A DNA stretch of 64,000 bases from Mycobacterium vicinigordonae (GCF_013466425.1 NZ_CP059165.1:5084001-5148000), one strand, 5' to 3'; counted from the first letter of the stretch, positions 48,814-60,509 are shown. The notes: generated from the letters alone by a model not told the origin. Numbers and translations are program-made.

Positions 48814-50025
48814 ATGACAACCACCACCGCACTCGAATGCCCCACCATCGCCTACCACCACCTCACCGATCCGGCGGACGCACACCGGGCCATCGCAGCG
48901 GCCCGCGCCGAGTCCCCGATCGCCATCGGCCCCTACGGCCCCGAGGTGCTCAGCTTCGACCTGGTCCGCACCGTGCTGCGCGACGATCGGTTCGTCACCG
49001 CCGACGGCCTGGGTCTGGGCGCCTTCGGCATCACCTCCGGCCCGCTGTGGGACAGGGCGGTCAGCAACATCCTGGGCCTCGACGGTGTTGAGCACCACCG
49101 GTTGCGGCGACTGGTGTCGAAGGCCTTCTCGCCGCGCGCGGCGGAACGCATGCGCACCCTGGCCGTCGAAATCATCACCGGGCGTGTGGAACCTCTCATC
49201 ACCGTCGGGCACTGCGACGTCGTCGCTGACATCGCCCGGCGCTATCCGACGCCGATCATCTGCGCGCTGCTGGGTGCTCCGCCCGAGGATTGGCAGCTGT
49301 TCTCCGACTGGACCGACGACATCAAGAAGCTGTTCGAGCCCACCGTCGCCGACGACACCCCGGCGATCCTGTCGGCCTGGAACGAATTGGACGCCTACTT
49401 GGAGGACTTGATCTCGGCCCGACGCAAGTCGCTCAGCGACGACCTGATCTCCGATCTGATCCGCGCCGAAGAAGACGGCGACCGCCTGAGCCACGAAGAA
49501 CTGCTGATGCTGTGCGCCACCCTGCTCAGCGCCGGCACCGACACCACTCGCAACCAGCTCGCCGCGGCGGTGCAAACCCTGGCCGCCCACCCGGGCCAGT
49601 GGGCCACCCTCGCTCGGTATCCCGAATGCGCACCGGACGCCGTTCACGAGCTGATGCGTTACAGCCCAATCATTTTCGGGGTCATCCGGCAGGCTGCCGA
49701 GGACGTCGAGCTGGCCGGCGTCCACATCCCGGCAGGTTCGCTGGTGCTGGCCAACACCGCGTCGGCCAACCGGGATCCCGCTGCCTGCCCCGAGCCGGAA
49801 CGGCTCGACATCACCCGACGCAACGCAGCGGCCATCCTCAACTTCGGCGGCGGCGTGCACTATTGCCTCGGCGCCCACCTGGCTCGGCTGGAGCTGACCG
49901 AAGCGCTGCGGGTCATCACTGCGCGGATGCCGAACCCCCGCCTGGCCGGACCCTGCCCATGGCCAACCATGGCCGGCATCACCGGACCCCTCAGCGTCCC
50001 GCTGGAGTTCGACACCTCAGACTGA
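48814..50025 (+). CDS. Cytochrome P450
   Basis: This 403-residue soluble bacterial P450 has the I-helix oxygen-activation motif LSAGTDTTRNQ, the K-helix E-x-x-R (HELMRYSP), and the heme-binding loop FGGGVHYCLGAHLAR with Cys351 as the heme ligand. It needs ferredoxin and a reductase, neither nearby. The family and substrate cannot be named from sequence alone. ATG 48814 is preceded by a 150-bp divergent spacer facing the LuxR-type regulator, which might control it. The short-chain dehydrogenase begins five bases after its stop, so oxidation followed by alcohol/ketone conversion is plausible. Confidence 0.95.
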   Translation: MTTTTALECPTIAYHHLTDPADAHRAIAAARAESPIAIGPYGPEVLSFDLVRTVLRDDRFVTADGLGLGAFGITSGPLWDRAVSNILGLDGVEHHRLRRLVSKAFSPRAAERMRTLAVEIITGRVEPLITVGHCDVVADIARRYPTPIICALLGAPPEDWQLFSDWTDDIKKLFEPTVADDTPAILSAWNELDAYLEDLISARRKSLSDDLISDLIRAEEDGDRLSHEELLMLCATLLSAGTDTTRNQLAAAVQTLAAHPGQWATLARYPECAPDAVHELMRYSPIIFGVIRQAAEDVELAGVHIPAGSLVLANTASANRDPAACPEPERLDITRRNAAAILNFGGGVHYCLGAHLARLELTEALRVITARMPNPRLAGPCPWPTMAGITGPLSVPLEFDTSD

Positions 50026-50030
50026 GGGGC

Positions 50031-50906
50031 ATGACGAATTGGACAGCAGCCGACCTCCCCTCCTTCCAAGGGCGCACCGTGATCGTCACCGGCGCCAACA
50101 GCGGACTGGGCGCGATTACGGCGCGCGAGCTCGCCGGCCGCGGCGCCACCATCGTCATGGCCGTTCGCAACATCGGCAAGGGCGAAGTGGCGGCGAAGCA
50201 GGTCTCGGGTGACGTCGAGGTCCGCCCGCTCGACCTGCAGGACCTGTCGTCGGTGCGGGCATTCGCCGACGGTGTGGACGGGGCCGACATCCTGATCAAC
50301 AACGCCGGCATCATGGCCGCCCCGTACGCGCTGACCGTCGACGGCTTCGAGAGCCAGATCGGCACCAACCACCTAGGCCACTTCGCGCTGACGAACCTGC
50401 TGCTGCCCAAGCTGCGGGATCGGGTGGTGACGGTGTCGTCGATGGCGCACTGGCCGGGCCGGATCAATCTTGACGACTTGAACTGGCAGCGCCGGCGCTA
50501 CTCGCCGTGGCTGGCATACAGCCAGTCCAAGTTGGCCAACTTGCTATTCACCAGCGAACTGCAGCGCCTCCTGGACGCCGCGGGTTCACCGCTACGCGCG
50601 TTGGCCGCCCATCCCGGCTACTCGCACACCAACCTGCAAGGAGCATCCGGGCGCAAGCTCAGCGACGCGGTAGTGGGTGCGGCGACCCGGCTGATCGGCA
50701 CCGACGCCGCTTTCGGCGCCCGGCAAACGCTGTACGCGGCGTCCCAGGATCTGCCGGGCAACACGCTCATCGGTCCGCGATTCGGCTACCTCGGCCGCAC
50801 CCAGCCGGTCGGGCGAAGCCGCGCGGCTCGGGACACGACCATGGCTACCGCGCTGTGGGAGCTGTCCGAGCAGCTCACCGACACCAAGTTTGCCGCGCAG
50901 GCATAG
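50031..50906 (+). CDS. Short-chain dehydrogenase/reductase
   Basis: This 291-residue classical-type SDR of the retinol-dehydrogenase/protochlorophyllide-reductase-like group has the cofactor motif TGANSGLG (20-27), NNAG (90-93), catalytic Ser136/137 in TVSSMAH and YSQSK with Tyr163 and Lys167. An Arg (AVRN) after the second strand suggests NADP preference. GAGGGGC lies directly before ATG 50031. It follows the P450 by five bases, so the two are co-transcribed and may act in sequence on one substrate. The pair is inserted between lpqT and rplY relative to the M. tuberculosis order. Confidence 0.94.
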   Translation: MTNWTAADLPSFQGRTVIVTGANSGLGAITARELAGRGATIVMAVRNIGKGEVAAKQVSGDVEVRPLDLQDLSSVRAFADGVDGADILINNAGIMAAPYALTVDGFESQIGTNHLGHFALTNLLLPKLRDRVVTVSSMAHWPGRINLDDLNWQRRRYSPWLAYSQSKLANLLFTSELQRLLDAAGSPLRALAAHPGYSHTNLQGASGRKLSDAVVGAATRLIGTDAAFGARQTLYAASQDLPGNTLIGPRFGYLGRTQPVGRSRAARDTTMATALWELSEQLTDTKFAAQA

Positions 50907-51100
50907 CCGCACCGCCAAGTTCCGCAGACCCAATATCTGCAGCCGGGGCAGGTTCGCAGCGATTTCTCGTCCAACGAACGAGGCTGCTACCCTGACCAAG
51001 CGTCACGGCGAGGGTGCACCGGCTTAACCAGCACCGTTATCGACGGAGACCGACAGTTCGTCGCGATCCTGGCCGTGCCTTACACACAGGAGCGACTCTT

Positions 51101-51766
51101 ATGGCCAAAGCCACGATCAACCAGCTCAGCGCCACCGTGCGTACCGAGACCGGCAAAGGCGCCTCGCGCCGGGCCCGCCGGGAAGGCAAGATTCCCGCCG
51201 TTCTGTACGGCCACGGCAGCGAACCTCAGCACCTCGAACTGCCCGGCCACGATTTCGCGGCCGTGCTGCGCCACTCGGGTACCAATGCAGTGCTCACCCT
51301 GGACATCGACGGCAAGGAGCAGCTTGCGCTGACCAAGGCCCTCGACATCCACCCGATCCGGCGCAGCATTCAGCACGCCGACCTGCTGGTGGTGCGCCGC
51401 GGCGAGAAGGTGACCGTCGAGGTGAATGTCATCGTTGAGGGCGACGCCGGGCCAGACACCCTGGTCACCCAGGACGCCAACGCCATCGAGATCGAGGCCG
51501 AGGCCCTGTCGATTCCCGAGCAGTTGACCGTGTCGGTGGAGGGCGCAGAAGCCGGCACCCAGTTCACCGCCGGCCAGATTCAGCTGCCCAAGGGCGTCTC
51601 GCTGGTCTCCGATCCCGAGCTGCTGGTGGTCAACGTGGTCCAGGCGCCGACAGCTGAGGATCTCGCCGAAGAGGGCGCCGGCGAGGAGGGCGTGGCCGCC
51701 GAAGAAGAAGCCGGCGACGAGGCCGAAGGCGAGGCCGACGCCGAGGCCGAAGCCGGCTCCGAGTAG
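51101..51766 (+). CDS. rplY: 50S ribosomal protein bL25 (CTC form)
   Basis: This 221-residue general stress type L25 has an N-terminal 5S-rRNA-binding domain (about 1-95: [29 protein letters not shown]), a C-terminal beta domain (about 100-190), and a very acidic Glu/Ala-rich tail ([20 protein letters not shown]). ACACAGGAGCG lies upstream of ATG 51101, a good ribosome binding site. pth begins seven bases after its stop, an arrangement conserved in actinobacteria and linking translation factors. The preceding 190 bp hold its promoter. Confidence 0.97.
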   Translation: MAKATINQLSATVRTETGKGASRRARREGKIPAVLYGHGSEPQHLELPGHDFAAVLRHSGTNAVLTLDIDGKEQLALTKALDIHPIRRSIQHADLLVVRRGEKVTVEVNVIVEGDAGPDTLVTQDANAIEIEAEALSIPEQLTVSVEGAEAGTQFTAGQIQLPKGVSLVSDPELLVVNVVQAPTAEDLAEEGAGEEGVAAEEEAGDEAEGEADAEAEAGSE

Positions 51767-51772
51767 CGCGAC

Positions 51773-52351
51773 GTGGCCGAACCGCTGCTAGTGGTCGGCC
51801 TGGGCAACCCCGGCGAGAACTACGCCCGAACGCGGCACAACGTCGGGTTCATGGTTGCCGACGTGCTCGCCACCCGCCTTGGCGCAAAGTTCAAGGCGCA
51901 CAAGCGTTCTGGTGCCGAGGTGAGCACCGGGCGGCTGGCCGGCCGCGCGGTGGTGCTGGCCAAACCACGCAGCTACATGAACGAGTCCGGCCGACAGGTC
52001 GGGCCGCTGGCCAAGTTCTACTCGGTGGCCCCCGCCGACATCATCGTTATCCACGACGACCTCGACCTTGATTTCGGCAAAATCCGCCTCAAACTGGGCG
52101 GCGGTGAAGGCGGCCACAACGGGCTGCGTTCGCTGGCTGCCGCGTTGGGCAGCAAGGACTTTCAGCGGGTTCGGATCGGGATCGGCCGTCCACCGGGCCG
52201 CAAGGACCCGGCGGCGTTCGTGCTGGAGCCGTTCAACGCCACCGAACGCCCCGAGATCCCGACCATCTGCGAGCAGGCCGCCGACGCCACCGAGCTCCTG
52301 ATCGAACTCGGCCTCGAACCGGCGCAAAATCGGGTGCACGCCTGGCCCTGA
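51773..52351 (+). CDS. pth: Peptidyl-tRNA hydrolase
   Basis: This 192-residue enzyme frees tRNA from prematurely released peptidyl-tRNA. Family motifs include [20 protein letters not shown] with the catalytic His, [18 protein letters not shown] with the catalytic-site Asn, [15 protein letters not shown] with Asp, and [32 protein letters not shown] 51773 gives the expected N-terminus ([13 protein letters not shown]). It follows rplY by seven bases and meets the acyl-AMP ligase gene tail to tail after 17 bp. Confidence 0.97.
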   Translation: MAEPLLVVGLGNPGENYARTRHNVGFMVADVLATRLGAKFKAHKRSGAEVSTGRLAGRAVVLAKPRSYMNESGRQVGPLAKFYSVAPADIIVIHDDLDLDFGKIRLKLGGGEGGHNGLRSLAAALGSKDFQRVRIGIGRPPGRKDPAAFVLEPFNATERPEIPTICEQAADATELLIELGLEPAQNRVHAWP

Positions 52352-52368
52352 GCCGACTGCGGGGCCGC

Positions 52369-54003
52369 CTAGGTGACCAGGGTGACCGAGTTCGCCCGGC
52401 GCAGCTTGCCCGACGGCGTCTTCGGGATGGTCCCGGGCCCGAGCACCACGACGTTGCGCGGACGCACGTCGACCTCCTTGACGACCTCGTGGGCGACGTC
52501 GTGCTCGATGCGGCGAACTTGCGCGGGGTCCTCGAACGCGTTGGACTCCACCGCGACGGCGAATGACTCGCGCGAATGCCCGGCATCCAGCCGCACGGCC
52601 ACCGCGCAACCCGGACGCACACCTGCGACACGGCCGGCGGCCCGCTCGATATCGGTCGGATAGATGTTGCGGCCGGCCATGATGATGACGTCCTTTACCC
52701 GGCCGCACACCACCACGTGTCCCTCGTCGGTGAGGTAGCCCAGGTCGCCGGTGTCGTACCAGCCGTGCTCGTCCTGAGCCGGCATGAAACCGCCCATGGT
52801 GAGGTAGCCGGGGGTGACGCACTCGCCACGCAGCTCGATGACACCGACGCCGCGGGCCGGCACCACATTGCCGTCCTCATCGACGATGCGGGCTTCCAAG
52901 TCCTGCAGCAGCGGCCCCAAGGTGGCCAGCCGGCGGGTGTTGCCTTTGGTCGCGGGTACCGCCCGCCGCAACGCAACCAGCAGATCGTTGTCCACCTCGT
53001 CGACCACGAGCCCGGAATTGCATTTGGAGAACGACACCGCCAGCGTTGTTTCGGCCATGCCGTAGGCCGGCAGGATCGCCGAGGGCCGCAGGCCGAACGG
53101 CTTGCCCGCGTCCAGCAGGTCTTCGACGTCGGCTGGGTCGACGGGCTCGGCGCCGGATAGCGCGAACCGCAGGGTGGACAAGTCGAACTGCCCGGCGTTG
53201 GCCTGCCGGCGCAACCGCTTGGCCAGCAGCGCGTAGGCGAAGTTGGGCGCCGCGGTCATGGTGCCCTTGTACTTGTCGATCAGCTTCGCCCACAGCAGGG
53301 TGTCCCGCAGGAAGTCCATCGGGGTGACCTTGACCAGCTCGGCGCCGAAGAACATCGGGATGGTGAGGAACCCGACCATGCCCATGTCGTGGAAGCAGGG
53401 CAGCCAGCTGACCATGACGTCTTTGTCGACGTCGTACTCGGCGCCGATGAACATCGCCTCGGCGTTGGAGTAGATGTTGCGGTGGGTGATCTGGACCGCT
53501 TTGGGAGACCCTGTCGATCCGGACGTCAGCTGCATCAGCGCCAGGTCGTCCTCACCGACGTCGATCGGGTCGATCGGGTCCGACGCCAGCAGATCGGCGA
53601 CCGTGAGGACCTTGATGCCCTTCTGCTCGAGCACCGGAATGGCGACCGTGAACGGTTCGGAGACCACCACGGCCTTGGCCTCGATCATGCCGATGACGGT
53701 CATGGTGTCCTCGGCCCACACCGCCAGGTCGGTGCGGGGCGTGGGCTGGTGCAGCATGGTCAGGCTGGCGCCGCGCATCCACAGGCCCTGCGCGGTGGGG
53801 GCGATCTCCACTGGGAAGCCGGCGAGCACGCCGACGGCGTCGCCGAGGCCGATGCCGGCAGCCGCTAGCCCGCCGGCGATACAGCGGGCACGCTCGTGCA
53901 CCTCGCCCCAGGTGTGCCGGACGGGTTCGTGGGGTTCACCGGTCACCATGCCCGTCGTCGCGGTGCGGGCATTGTGGAACATCTTCTCGGTAAACCTGCT
54001 CAC
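52369..54003 (-). CDS. pks16: Fatty-acyl-AMP ligase / acyl-CoA synthetase (pks16-like)
   Basis: This 544-residue adenylate-forming enzyme has the ATP motif [48 protein letters not shown] and [20 protein letters not shown]; the last is typical of the FAAL/FadD32-like branch. It has a C-terminal lysine in [14 protein letters not shown] enzymes form acyl-adenylates loaded onto polyketide synthases; the M. tuberculosis equivalent is misleadingly called pks16. GTG 54003 ([11 protein letters not shown]) is chosen: GAGGAGG lies five bases upstream and the length equals that ortholog. The frame to 54150 is non-coding in character. A long spacer (230 bp) separates it from ispE. Confidence 0.93.
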   Translation of the reverse strand: MSRFTEKMFHNARTATTGMVTGEPHEPVRHTWGEVHERARCIAGGLAAAGIGLGDAVGVLAGFPVEIAPTAQGLWMRGASLTMLHQPTPRTDLAVWAEDTMTVIGMIEAKAVVVSEPFTVAIPVLEQKGIKVLTVADLLASDPIDPIDVGEDDLALMQLTSGSTGSPKAVQITHRNIYSNAEAMFIGAEYDVDKDVMVSWLPCFHDMGMVGFLTIPMFFGAELVKVTPMDFLRDTLLWAKLIDKYKGTMTAAPNFAYALLAKRLRRQANAGQFDLSTLRFALSGAEPVDPADVEDLLDAGKPFGLRPSAILPAYGMAETTLAVSFSKCNSGLVVDEVDNDLLVALRRAVPATKGNTRRLATLGPLLQDLEARIVDEDGNVVPARGVGVIELRGECVTPGYLTMGGFMPAQDEHGWYDTGDLGYLTDEGHVVVCGRVKDVIIMAGRNIYPTDIERAAGRVAGVRPGCAVAVRLDAGHSRESFAVAVESNAFEDPAQVRRIEHDVAHEVVKEVDVRPRNVVVLGPGTIPKTPSGKLRRANSVTLVT

Positions 54004-54233
54004 GCAAACCTCCTCGGTCCAACGCTTCCCCAAGGTCCGGGTTTTCATGTTCCACCTGCCACATCTCGCTTCGAGGCAGGCGCGCATACATATTGGGAAG
54101 CGTTTAGGTCTCGATTTGGTGATGAGCTCTTGGTCGTGGCTACTCGTCACCGCGGCTTATCTTAAGCATCTCTTAAGTATCTGCCAAACGAACACACGAT
54201 TTGAGTGCCAAGTCACAGCTCGGCGCGTGGTCC

Positions 54234-55193
54234 TCACACATCGTTGGCGGGTGCCGGAACCACACGGGCGCCCGGTGCCGGCCCGGTAGCGACCCGAACG
54301 GTGCGGCATACGCCCGCACCCGACAGCTGGGTGCCGACATCGACAGCCGAGTCAGCCGAGTCGCACAAGAAAGCACACGTGGGCCCCGACCCGGACACGA
54401 TTCCGGCCAGCGCACCCGCTTCGACGCCCGCGCGCAAGGCGCGCCGCAGCGTCGGATCCAGACTCACCGCGGCGGCCTGCATCTCGTTGCCCAGTAGCGG
54501 GGCCAGTTGCCGCGGGTCACCAGCGGCCAACGCCGCTAGCACCGGGCCGGGCTCGTCCAGCTGGGGCGGGTCCCCGGCCTCACGGAGCCGGTCCAGCTCG
54601 CTGTACACCGCCGGCGTCAACAACCCGCTCTCGGCGAACGCCAACACCCAGTGAAACGTGTTGCGCGACAGCACCGTGGCCAGCTCCTCACCGCGGCCGG
54701 TCCCCAGCGCGGTGCCACCGTGCAGCGCGAACGGCACGTCACTACCCAACTGGGAGGCCATCAGCCGCAGGTCGCGGCGGGGCAGGTTGAGTTCCCACAG
54801 CGAGTTCATCGCCACCAGCACCGCTGCGGCGTCGGCGCTGCCGCCCCCCATGCCGCCGGCCACCGGGATCGACTTGTCGACGAAGATCGACACATCGGGC
54901 GCGCGGCCCACATGCTCGGCCAGCAGCTCGGCGGCCCGCCAGGCCAGATTGCGCCCGTCGGTGGGCAGCTTCTCGGCACCCTCGCCTACCAACTCGAGCG
55001 ACAGCACGTCGGCGTTGCGCACCGTCACCTCATCGAACAACGAGATGGCGTGAAACACGGTGGTCAGCTCGTGGTAGCCGTCGTCGCGACGATCACCGAC
55101 GGCTAGGTACAGGTTGACTTTTCCCGGCACCCGGACGGTGACCGACCCGGTTGGCACCCACAACTCAGCGGTGTTCCCATCAGTCCCAGCCAC
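54234..55193 (-). CDS. ispE: 4-diphosphocytidyl-2-C-methyl-D-erythritol kinase
   Basis: This 319-residue GHMP-family kinase of the MEP isoprenoid pathway phosphorylates CDP-methylerythritol. Motifs: [20 protein letters not shown] at the N-terminus, the phosphate loop [20 protein letters not shown], and the C-terminal [12 protein letters not shown]. An N-terminal leader of about 17 residues precedes the core. It lies downstream of ksgA on the same strand (about 70-bp gap), in the rpfB-ksgA-ispE order typical of mycobacteria, which joins resuscitation, ribosome maturation and isoprenoid genes in one cluster. Confidence 0.96.
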   Translation of the reverse strand: MAGTDGNTAELWVPTGSVTVRVPGKVNLYLAVGDRRDDGYHELTTVFHAISLFDEVTVRNADVLSLELVGEGAEKLPTDGRNLAWRAAELLAEHVGRAPDVSIFVDKSIPVAGGMGGGSADAAAVLVAMNSLWELNLPRRDLRLMASQLGSDVPFALHGGTALGTGRGEELATVLSRNTFHWVLAFAESGLLTPAVYSELDRLREAGDPPQLDEPGPVLAALAAGDPRQLAPLLGNEMQAAAVSLDPTLRRALRAGVEAGALAGIVSGSGPTCAFLCDSADSAVDVGTQLSGAGVCRTVRVATGPAPGARVVPAPANDV

Positions 55194-55264
55194 CGCAGCA
55201 GACTATCGCCGCCACGGGTGCACCACTCGCAGCGGCACCGTCTGCGCGGTCCGGCCGGAGCGCG

Positions 55265-56164
55265 TCAGCCCGCCGAAACGTGCGCGGGGTCCTGGCCGCC
55301 GCCAGGTGTGTCATCGAGGTCGCCGGACCGCTGCAACAACCGCACGAAATCCTCAATGGACAGCGTCTCACCCCGGCGCGCGGGGTCGATGCTGGCCGCG
55401 AGCAAGCGGTTGGCCGACTCTTTGCCCGAGCCCGCCCATTGCACGAACGCGTTGCGAGAGGTCTTGCGGCGCTGGGCAAACGCAATGTCGACCAGCTCGA
55501 AGACCCGCTTTCGGAAAGCCTCGTCGGTGGGCCACGGCGACGTTTCGTAGCGGTCGATGCGAACCAGCCCGGAGTAGACGCGCGGGATGGGCCAGAACAC
55601 CGTCGGAGACACCGTCCCGCACCGCCGAACCCGCCCGTAAAAGTTCACTTTGACGCTGGGCACGCCGTATTCCTTGCCGCCCGGCTCGGCGGCGAGCCGC
55701 TCGGCGACCTCGGCCTGCACCATCACCGTCACCGTGCGGATGGACGGGAATTCGGCGAGCAAATGCAGCAGCGCCGGAACCGCGACGTTGTAGGGCAGGT
55801 TGGCCACCACCGCGGTCGGCGTGTCCGTCAAGTCCTCACTGCGCAGCGCCAGCACGTCCCGGTTGACCACGCTGAACCGGTGAACTTCGCTGTTGGAACG
55901 TTCGGCGATGGTCTGCGGCAGCCGAGCCGCCAGCACCGGGTCGATCTCTACGGCGGTCACCGTCGCGCCGCGGTCCAGCAGCGCCAGCGTCAGTGAACCG
56001 AGCCCCGGGCCGACTTCGAGGACGACGTCGGACTTGCCGACTCCCGAGGCTGCGACCACCCGCCGCACCGTATTGGCGTCGTGGACGAAGTTCTGCCCGA
56101 AAGATTTCCGTGGCCGGAAATCAAGCTCTTTGGCTAACCGCCGGATCTCGGTGCGTCCGAGCAA
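55265..56164 (-). CDS. ksgA: 16S rRNA (adenine1518/1519-N6)-dimethyltransferase
   Basis: This SAM-dependent rRNA methyltransferase matures the 30S subunit. Motifs: [23 protein letters not shown] loop [15 protein letters not shown], acidic AVEIDPVLA, and catalytic [15 protein letters not shown]. From TTG 56164 it has 299 residues. The frame continues upstream past the rpfB stop without an ATG or GTG (the M. tuberculosis protein starts slightly farther out), so the start is uncertain by a few residues and may depend on read-in from rpfB, whose stop lies eight bases before the TTG. Confidence 0.95.
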   Translation of the reverse strand: MLGRTEIRRLAKELDFRPRKSFGQNFVHDANTVRRVVAASGVGKSDVVLEVGPGLGSLTLALLDRGATVTAVEIDPVLAARLPQTIAERSNSEVHRFSVVNRDVLALRSEDLTDTPTAVVANLPYNVAVPALLHLLAEFPSIRTVTVMVQAEVAERLAAEPGGKEYGVPSVKVNFYGRVRRCGTVSPTVFWPIPRVYSGLVRIDRYETSPWPTDEAFRKRVFELVDIAFAQRRKTSRNAFVQWAGSGKESANRLLAASIDPARRGETLSIEDFVRLLQRSGDLDDTPGGGQDPAHVSAG

Positions 56165-56172
56165 CCGGATCG

Positions 56173-57372
<1,200 letters not shown>

Positions 57373-57497
57373 TCAGCTGAAATGACGAAATGGGCCCGGA
57401 GGCCCACCCGTTCGATCACAAGACGGTAACGAACCGTCCAATGCAGGGCAACTCCGCCCCCTGTGTGTCGGGCTCGAATAGTGCCATCAACAGCCGG

Positions 57498-58349
57498 TCA
57501 GCGAGGGTCCACACCCAGTTCATAGGCACGACGGGCATTGCTGGTCGTGATTTCCGCCACTTCCTCGGGTGCACGATTGACCAGTTCAGCCAGCGCACGA
57601 ACGGTGTAGGGCAAGCAGTATGGTTCGTTCGCTGCGCCACGGTAGGGGTGCGGGGTCAGGAATGGTGCGTCGGTTTCCACCAGCAGCTGCTCCACCGGTA
57701 TCAGTGGAACAGCTTCGCGCAACTCGCGAGCGTTACGGAAGCTCACCGTCCCGGACAGACTCAGCAACCATCCGGCCGCCACACATTCGCGCGCCATTGC
57801 GCTGCCCGAAGAGAAGCAGTGAAAGATCACCGTGTCGGGCGCGCCCTCGGCGCGTAGCACGTCCAGCACCTCGCTGTCGGCATCCCTGTTGTGGATCATC
57901 AGCGGCTTGCCGATCCGCTTAGCCAGGTCGATGTGCCAGGCGAACGCATCGCGCTGGACCTCGGGCTGCGCGCAACCGTCGAGCTTTCCCGGCCAGTACA
58001 GATCCATGCCTGTCTCGCCGACGGCCACCACCCGCGGATGTGTGGCCAATCGTTCGATCTCGGTGCGAGCGGCATCGGTGAGTGCGTCGGCGCGGGTGGG
58101 GTGCAGCGCCACCGCCCCGTACACCCGGGGATCCCACCCGATTGCTTTGCAAACCCAGCGCGCAGATTCCATGTCGTCGGCGATGGTGACGATCGCCCGC
58201 ACCCCCACCGCGGCCGCGCGATCGACGATCGCGCGCACGCCGTCGCCGTCGGACGCGCCGCATGCGTCGAGGTGGGTGTGTGCGTCGATCAACGGCGACA
58301 ACGGCTCCGGCGCTGGCGGTGCTGCTCGGGTAGACCGGTTGGCGCTCAC
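57498..58349 (-). CDS. tatD: TatD-family metal-dependent deoxyribonuclease
   Basis: This 283-residue TIM-barrel hydrolase has metal ligands in LIDAHTHLDACG (HxH), GETGMDLYWPG (Glu), MIHNRDAD (His), IFHCFSSGSA (His) and LVETDAPFLTPHPYRG (Asp). TatD enzymes are 3'-5' exonucleases in DNA repair and in removal of damaged nucleotides. GTG 58349 (VSANRST) begins the protein about 15 residues ahead of the metal motif; a shorter form would begin near LIDAHTHL. It lies between rpfB (236-bp spacer) and the divergent metS, as in M. tuberculosis Rv1007c-Rv1009. Confidence 0.94.
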   Translation of the reverse strand: MSANRSTRAAPPAPEPLSPLIDAHTHLDACGASDGDGVRAIVDRAAAVGVRAIVTIADDMESARWVCKAIGWDPRVYGAVALHPTRADALTDAARTEIERLATHPRVVAVGETGMDLYWPGKLDGCAQPEVQRDAFAWHIDLAKRIGKPLMIHNRDADSEVLDVLRAEGAPDTVIFHCFSSGSAMARECVAAGWLLSLSGTVSFRNARELREAVPLIPVEQLLVETDAPFLTPHPYRGAANEPYCLPYTVRALAELVNRAPEEVAEITTSNARRAYELGVDPR

Positions 58350-58406
58350 CTGGCACACGATAGGGGCACACGGGCAAGCAGCCCACCCAATAGGGTGGAG
58401 CGCGAC

Positions 58407-59954
58407 ATGGAGCCCTATTACGTCACCACCGCGATCGCCTATCCGAACGGCGCGCCGCATATGGGACACGCGTATGAGTACATCGCCACCGACGCGATCG
58501 CCCGATTCAAGCGGCTCGACGGCTTCGACGTGCGCTTCCTCACCGGAACCGACGAGCACGGCCTCAAGGTCGCGCAGGCCGCCGCGGCCGCCGGCATCCC
58601 GACCCTGCAGCTGGCCCGCAGCAACTCGGACGTCTTTCAGCGCATGCAGGAGAAGCTCAACATCTCCTTCGACCGGTTCATCCGCACCACCGACGCCGAC
58701 CATCATGCGGCGTCGGAGGAGATCTGGCGTCGGATGGAGGCTAACGGCGACATCTACCTCGACAACTACGCCGGGTGGTATTCGGTGCGCGACGAGCGGT
58801 TCTTCGTCGAGTCGGAGACCCAGCTGCTCGAGGACGGCAGCCGGATCGCGGTGGAGACCCAGACGCCGGTGACCTGGACCGAGGAACAGACGTATTTCTT
58901 CCGGCTGTCGGCGTACGCGGACAAGCTGCTGGCTCACTATCGAGCGAATCCCGGCTTCATCGCCCCGGAAACCCGGCGCAACGAGGTGATCAGCTTCGTC
59001 TCTGGCGGCCTGGAGGACCTATCGGTATCCCGGACCTCGTTCGACTGGGGCGTGCAGGTCCCCGGGCACCCGGACCACATCATGTACGTCTGGGTCGACG
59101 CGCTAACCAACTATTTGACCGGCGCCGGCTTCCCCGACACCAATTCATCGCTCTACCAACGCTTTTGGCCGGCCGATCTGCACATGATCGGAAAGGACAT
59201 CATTCGATTCCACGCGGTGTACTGGCCGGCGTTCTTGATGTCGGCCGGAATCGATTTACCGCGAAGGGTTTTCGCGCACGGATTTCTGCACAACCGGGGC
59301 GAGAAGATGAGCAAGTCGGTGGGCAACATCGTCGACCCGGTGGCGCTCGTGGACACGTTCGGTGTGGACCAGGTCCGCTATTTCCTGTTACGGGAGATTC
59401 CGTTCGGCCAGGACGGCAGCTACAGCGACGAGTCGATCGTCACCCGGATCAACACCGACCTGGCCAACGAGTTGGGCAATCTGGCCCAGCGGTCGCTGTC
59501 GATGGTAGCCAAGAACCTGGGCGGGGTGGTCCCCGAGCCCGGCGAGTTCATCGACGCCGACACCGAACTGCTGGCGACGGCCGACCGTCTGTTGGAGCGG
59601 GTGCGCGGACACTTCGACACCCAGGCGATGCATCAGGCGCTGGAAGCCATCTGGCTGATGCTGGGTGATGCGAACAAATACTTTTCGGCGCAACAACCTT
59701 GGGTGCTGCGCAAGAGCGGCACCGAGGGCGACCAGGATCGGTTCCGTACCACGTTGTACGTCACCTGCGAGGTGGTCCGCATCGCGGCGCTACTGGTTAT
59801 CCCGGTGATGCCGGAGTCTGCCGCCAAGTTGCTCGAGCTGCTTGGCCAGTCCGAAAATCAGCGCACGTTCGCCGCGATCGGGCAACGCCTAACACCCGGA
59901 ACGGTGCTACCGCCGCCGAGCGGGGTGTTTCCGCGTTACCAACCGCCCGAGTGA
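58407..59954 (+). CDS. metS: Methionyl-tRNA synthetase
   Basis: This 515-residue class I aminoacyl-tRNA synthetase has the HIGH motif as PNGAPHMGHAYEYIATD, RFLTGTDEHGLKVAQAA, VWVDALTNYLTG, HMIGKDIIRFHAVYWPA and the KMSKS loop EKMSKSVGNIVDP. It lacks the C-terminal tRNA-binding (EMAP/Trbp) appendix of longer forms, which is normal in mycobacteria. ATG 58407 has GGTGGAG upstream. It diverges from tatD with a 57-bp spacer holding both promoters. A small hairpin (59974-59988) follows the stop. Confidence 0.98.
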   Translation: MEPYYVTTAIAYPNGAPHMGHAYEYIATDAIARFKRLDGFDVRFLTGTDEHGLKVAQAAAAAGIPTLQLARSNSDVFQRMQEKLNISFDRFIRTTDADHHAASEEIWRRMEANGDIYLDNYAGWYSVRDERFFVESETQLLEDGSRIAVETQTPVTWTEEQTYFFRLSAYADKLLAHYRANPGFIAPETRRNEVISFVSGGLEDLSVSRTSFDWGVQVPGHPDHIMYVWVDALTNYLTGAGFPDTNSSLYQRFWPADLHMIGKDIIRFHAVYWPAFLMSAGIDLPRRVFAHGFLHNRGEKMSKSVGNIVDPVALVDTFGVDQVRYFLLREIPFGQDGSYSDESIVTRINTDLANELGNLAQRSLSMVAKNLGGVVPEPGEFIDADTELLATADRLLERVRGHFDTQAMHQALEAIWLMLGDANKYFSAQQPWVLRKSGTEGDQDRFRTTLYVTCEVVRIAALLVIPVMPESAAKLLELLGQSENQRTFAAIGQRLTPGTVLPPPSGVFPRYQPPE

Positions 59955-59973
59955 GCCGAGGCGGCAAAGCATC

Positions 59974-59988
59974 CCGCGGCGAAGCCGC
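59974..59988 (+). terminator. Small hairpin after metS
   Basis: CGCGGC-GAA-GCCGCG forms a 6-bp G/C stem 20 bases past the metS stop, without a T-run. It may end the metS transcript ahead of the PAS-domain gene. The short stem makes this only a candidate. Confidence 0.4.
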
Positions 59989-60024
59989 GTGAACTTAACT
60001 TCTGCCATAGGCCATAATCGCCGT

Positions 60025-60429
60025 GTGGAGCGAAGACGGAATCGGGCAGTCAGCCAATCGCCGATAACCACTTTGAAGGAATTGCCGGCGCTGGTGGTGC
60101 TGGAGCGCATCCCGGTCCCGGTGCTGGCCATCGGCGAAGACGGCAGCATCCTGTTCACCAACACCGCTTTCGCCCAGATGGTCGGCTTCGAACCCGAAGA
60201 GGTTCTGCGACTGGGGTTTCACGAGATCTTCTACCAGGCGCCGGATACCGAGTCCTCGCTGCTGTCGTTCGTGCATGCGTTGGCCAACATGGTGGTCGAA
60301 CTGGCGCACAAAGACGGTTCGGTGGTGCGGGCACTGATGAGTAGGTCGGCGGTGATGCGCGCTGACGACAAGTTCGCGCTGGCCGCATTCCAAGATCTGA
60401 CCGAACAACTATGGGAAGAAGAACGCTAG
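60025..60429 (+). CDS. PAS-domain small protein
   Basis: This protein of about 134 residues is essentially one PAS domain: PVPVLAIGEDGSILFTNTAF, GFEPEEVLRLGFHEIFYQAP, then LAHKDGSVVRALMSRSAVMR and FALAAFQDLTEQLWEEER. PAS modules sense ligands, redox state or light and usually sit in kinases or cyclases; as a stand-alone unit it may act by binding a partner. Start uncertain: GTG 60025 (VERRRNR), GTG 60046 (VSQSPITT) or a farther upstream ATG at 59989. It lies downstream of metS on the same strand. No effector domain is adjacent, so its output is unknown. Confidence 0.8.
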   Translation: MERRRNRAVSQSPITTLKELPALVVLERIPVPVLAIGEDGSILFTNTAFAQMVGFEPEEVLRLGFHEIFYQAPDTESSLLSFVHALANMVVELAHKDGSVVRALMSRSAVMRADDKFALAAFQDLTEQLWEEER

Positions 60430-60509
60430 CTTTTCGACGTCGACGTCCTTGAGCGAGGGCGCGCGCAGCGGGACGCAGAAACCAAAGGTTTAGGCATAGG
60501 CGCATATTG

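Noticed and set aside
48664..49878. Open frame continuing the second LuxR-type gene upstream by about 400 codons on the minus strand
   Set aside because: It lies antisense to the well-supported P450 gene. Both paralogs share a start at the MSQHAEV segment, and the upstream residues have no domain character. Long antisense frames are expected in G/C-rich DNA.
58350..58937. Upstream extension of tatD over the metS start
   Set aside because: Antisense to the conserved HIGH region of metS; TatD homology starts at the HxH motif near 58300.
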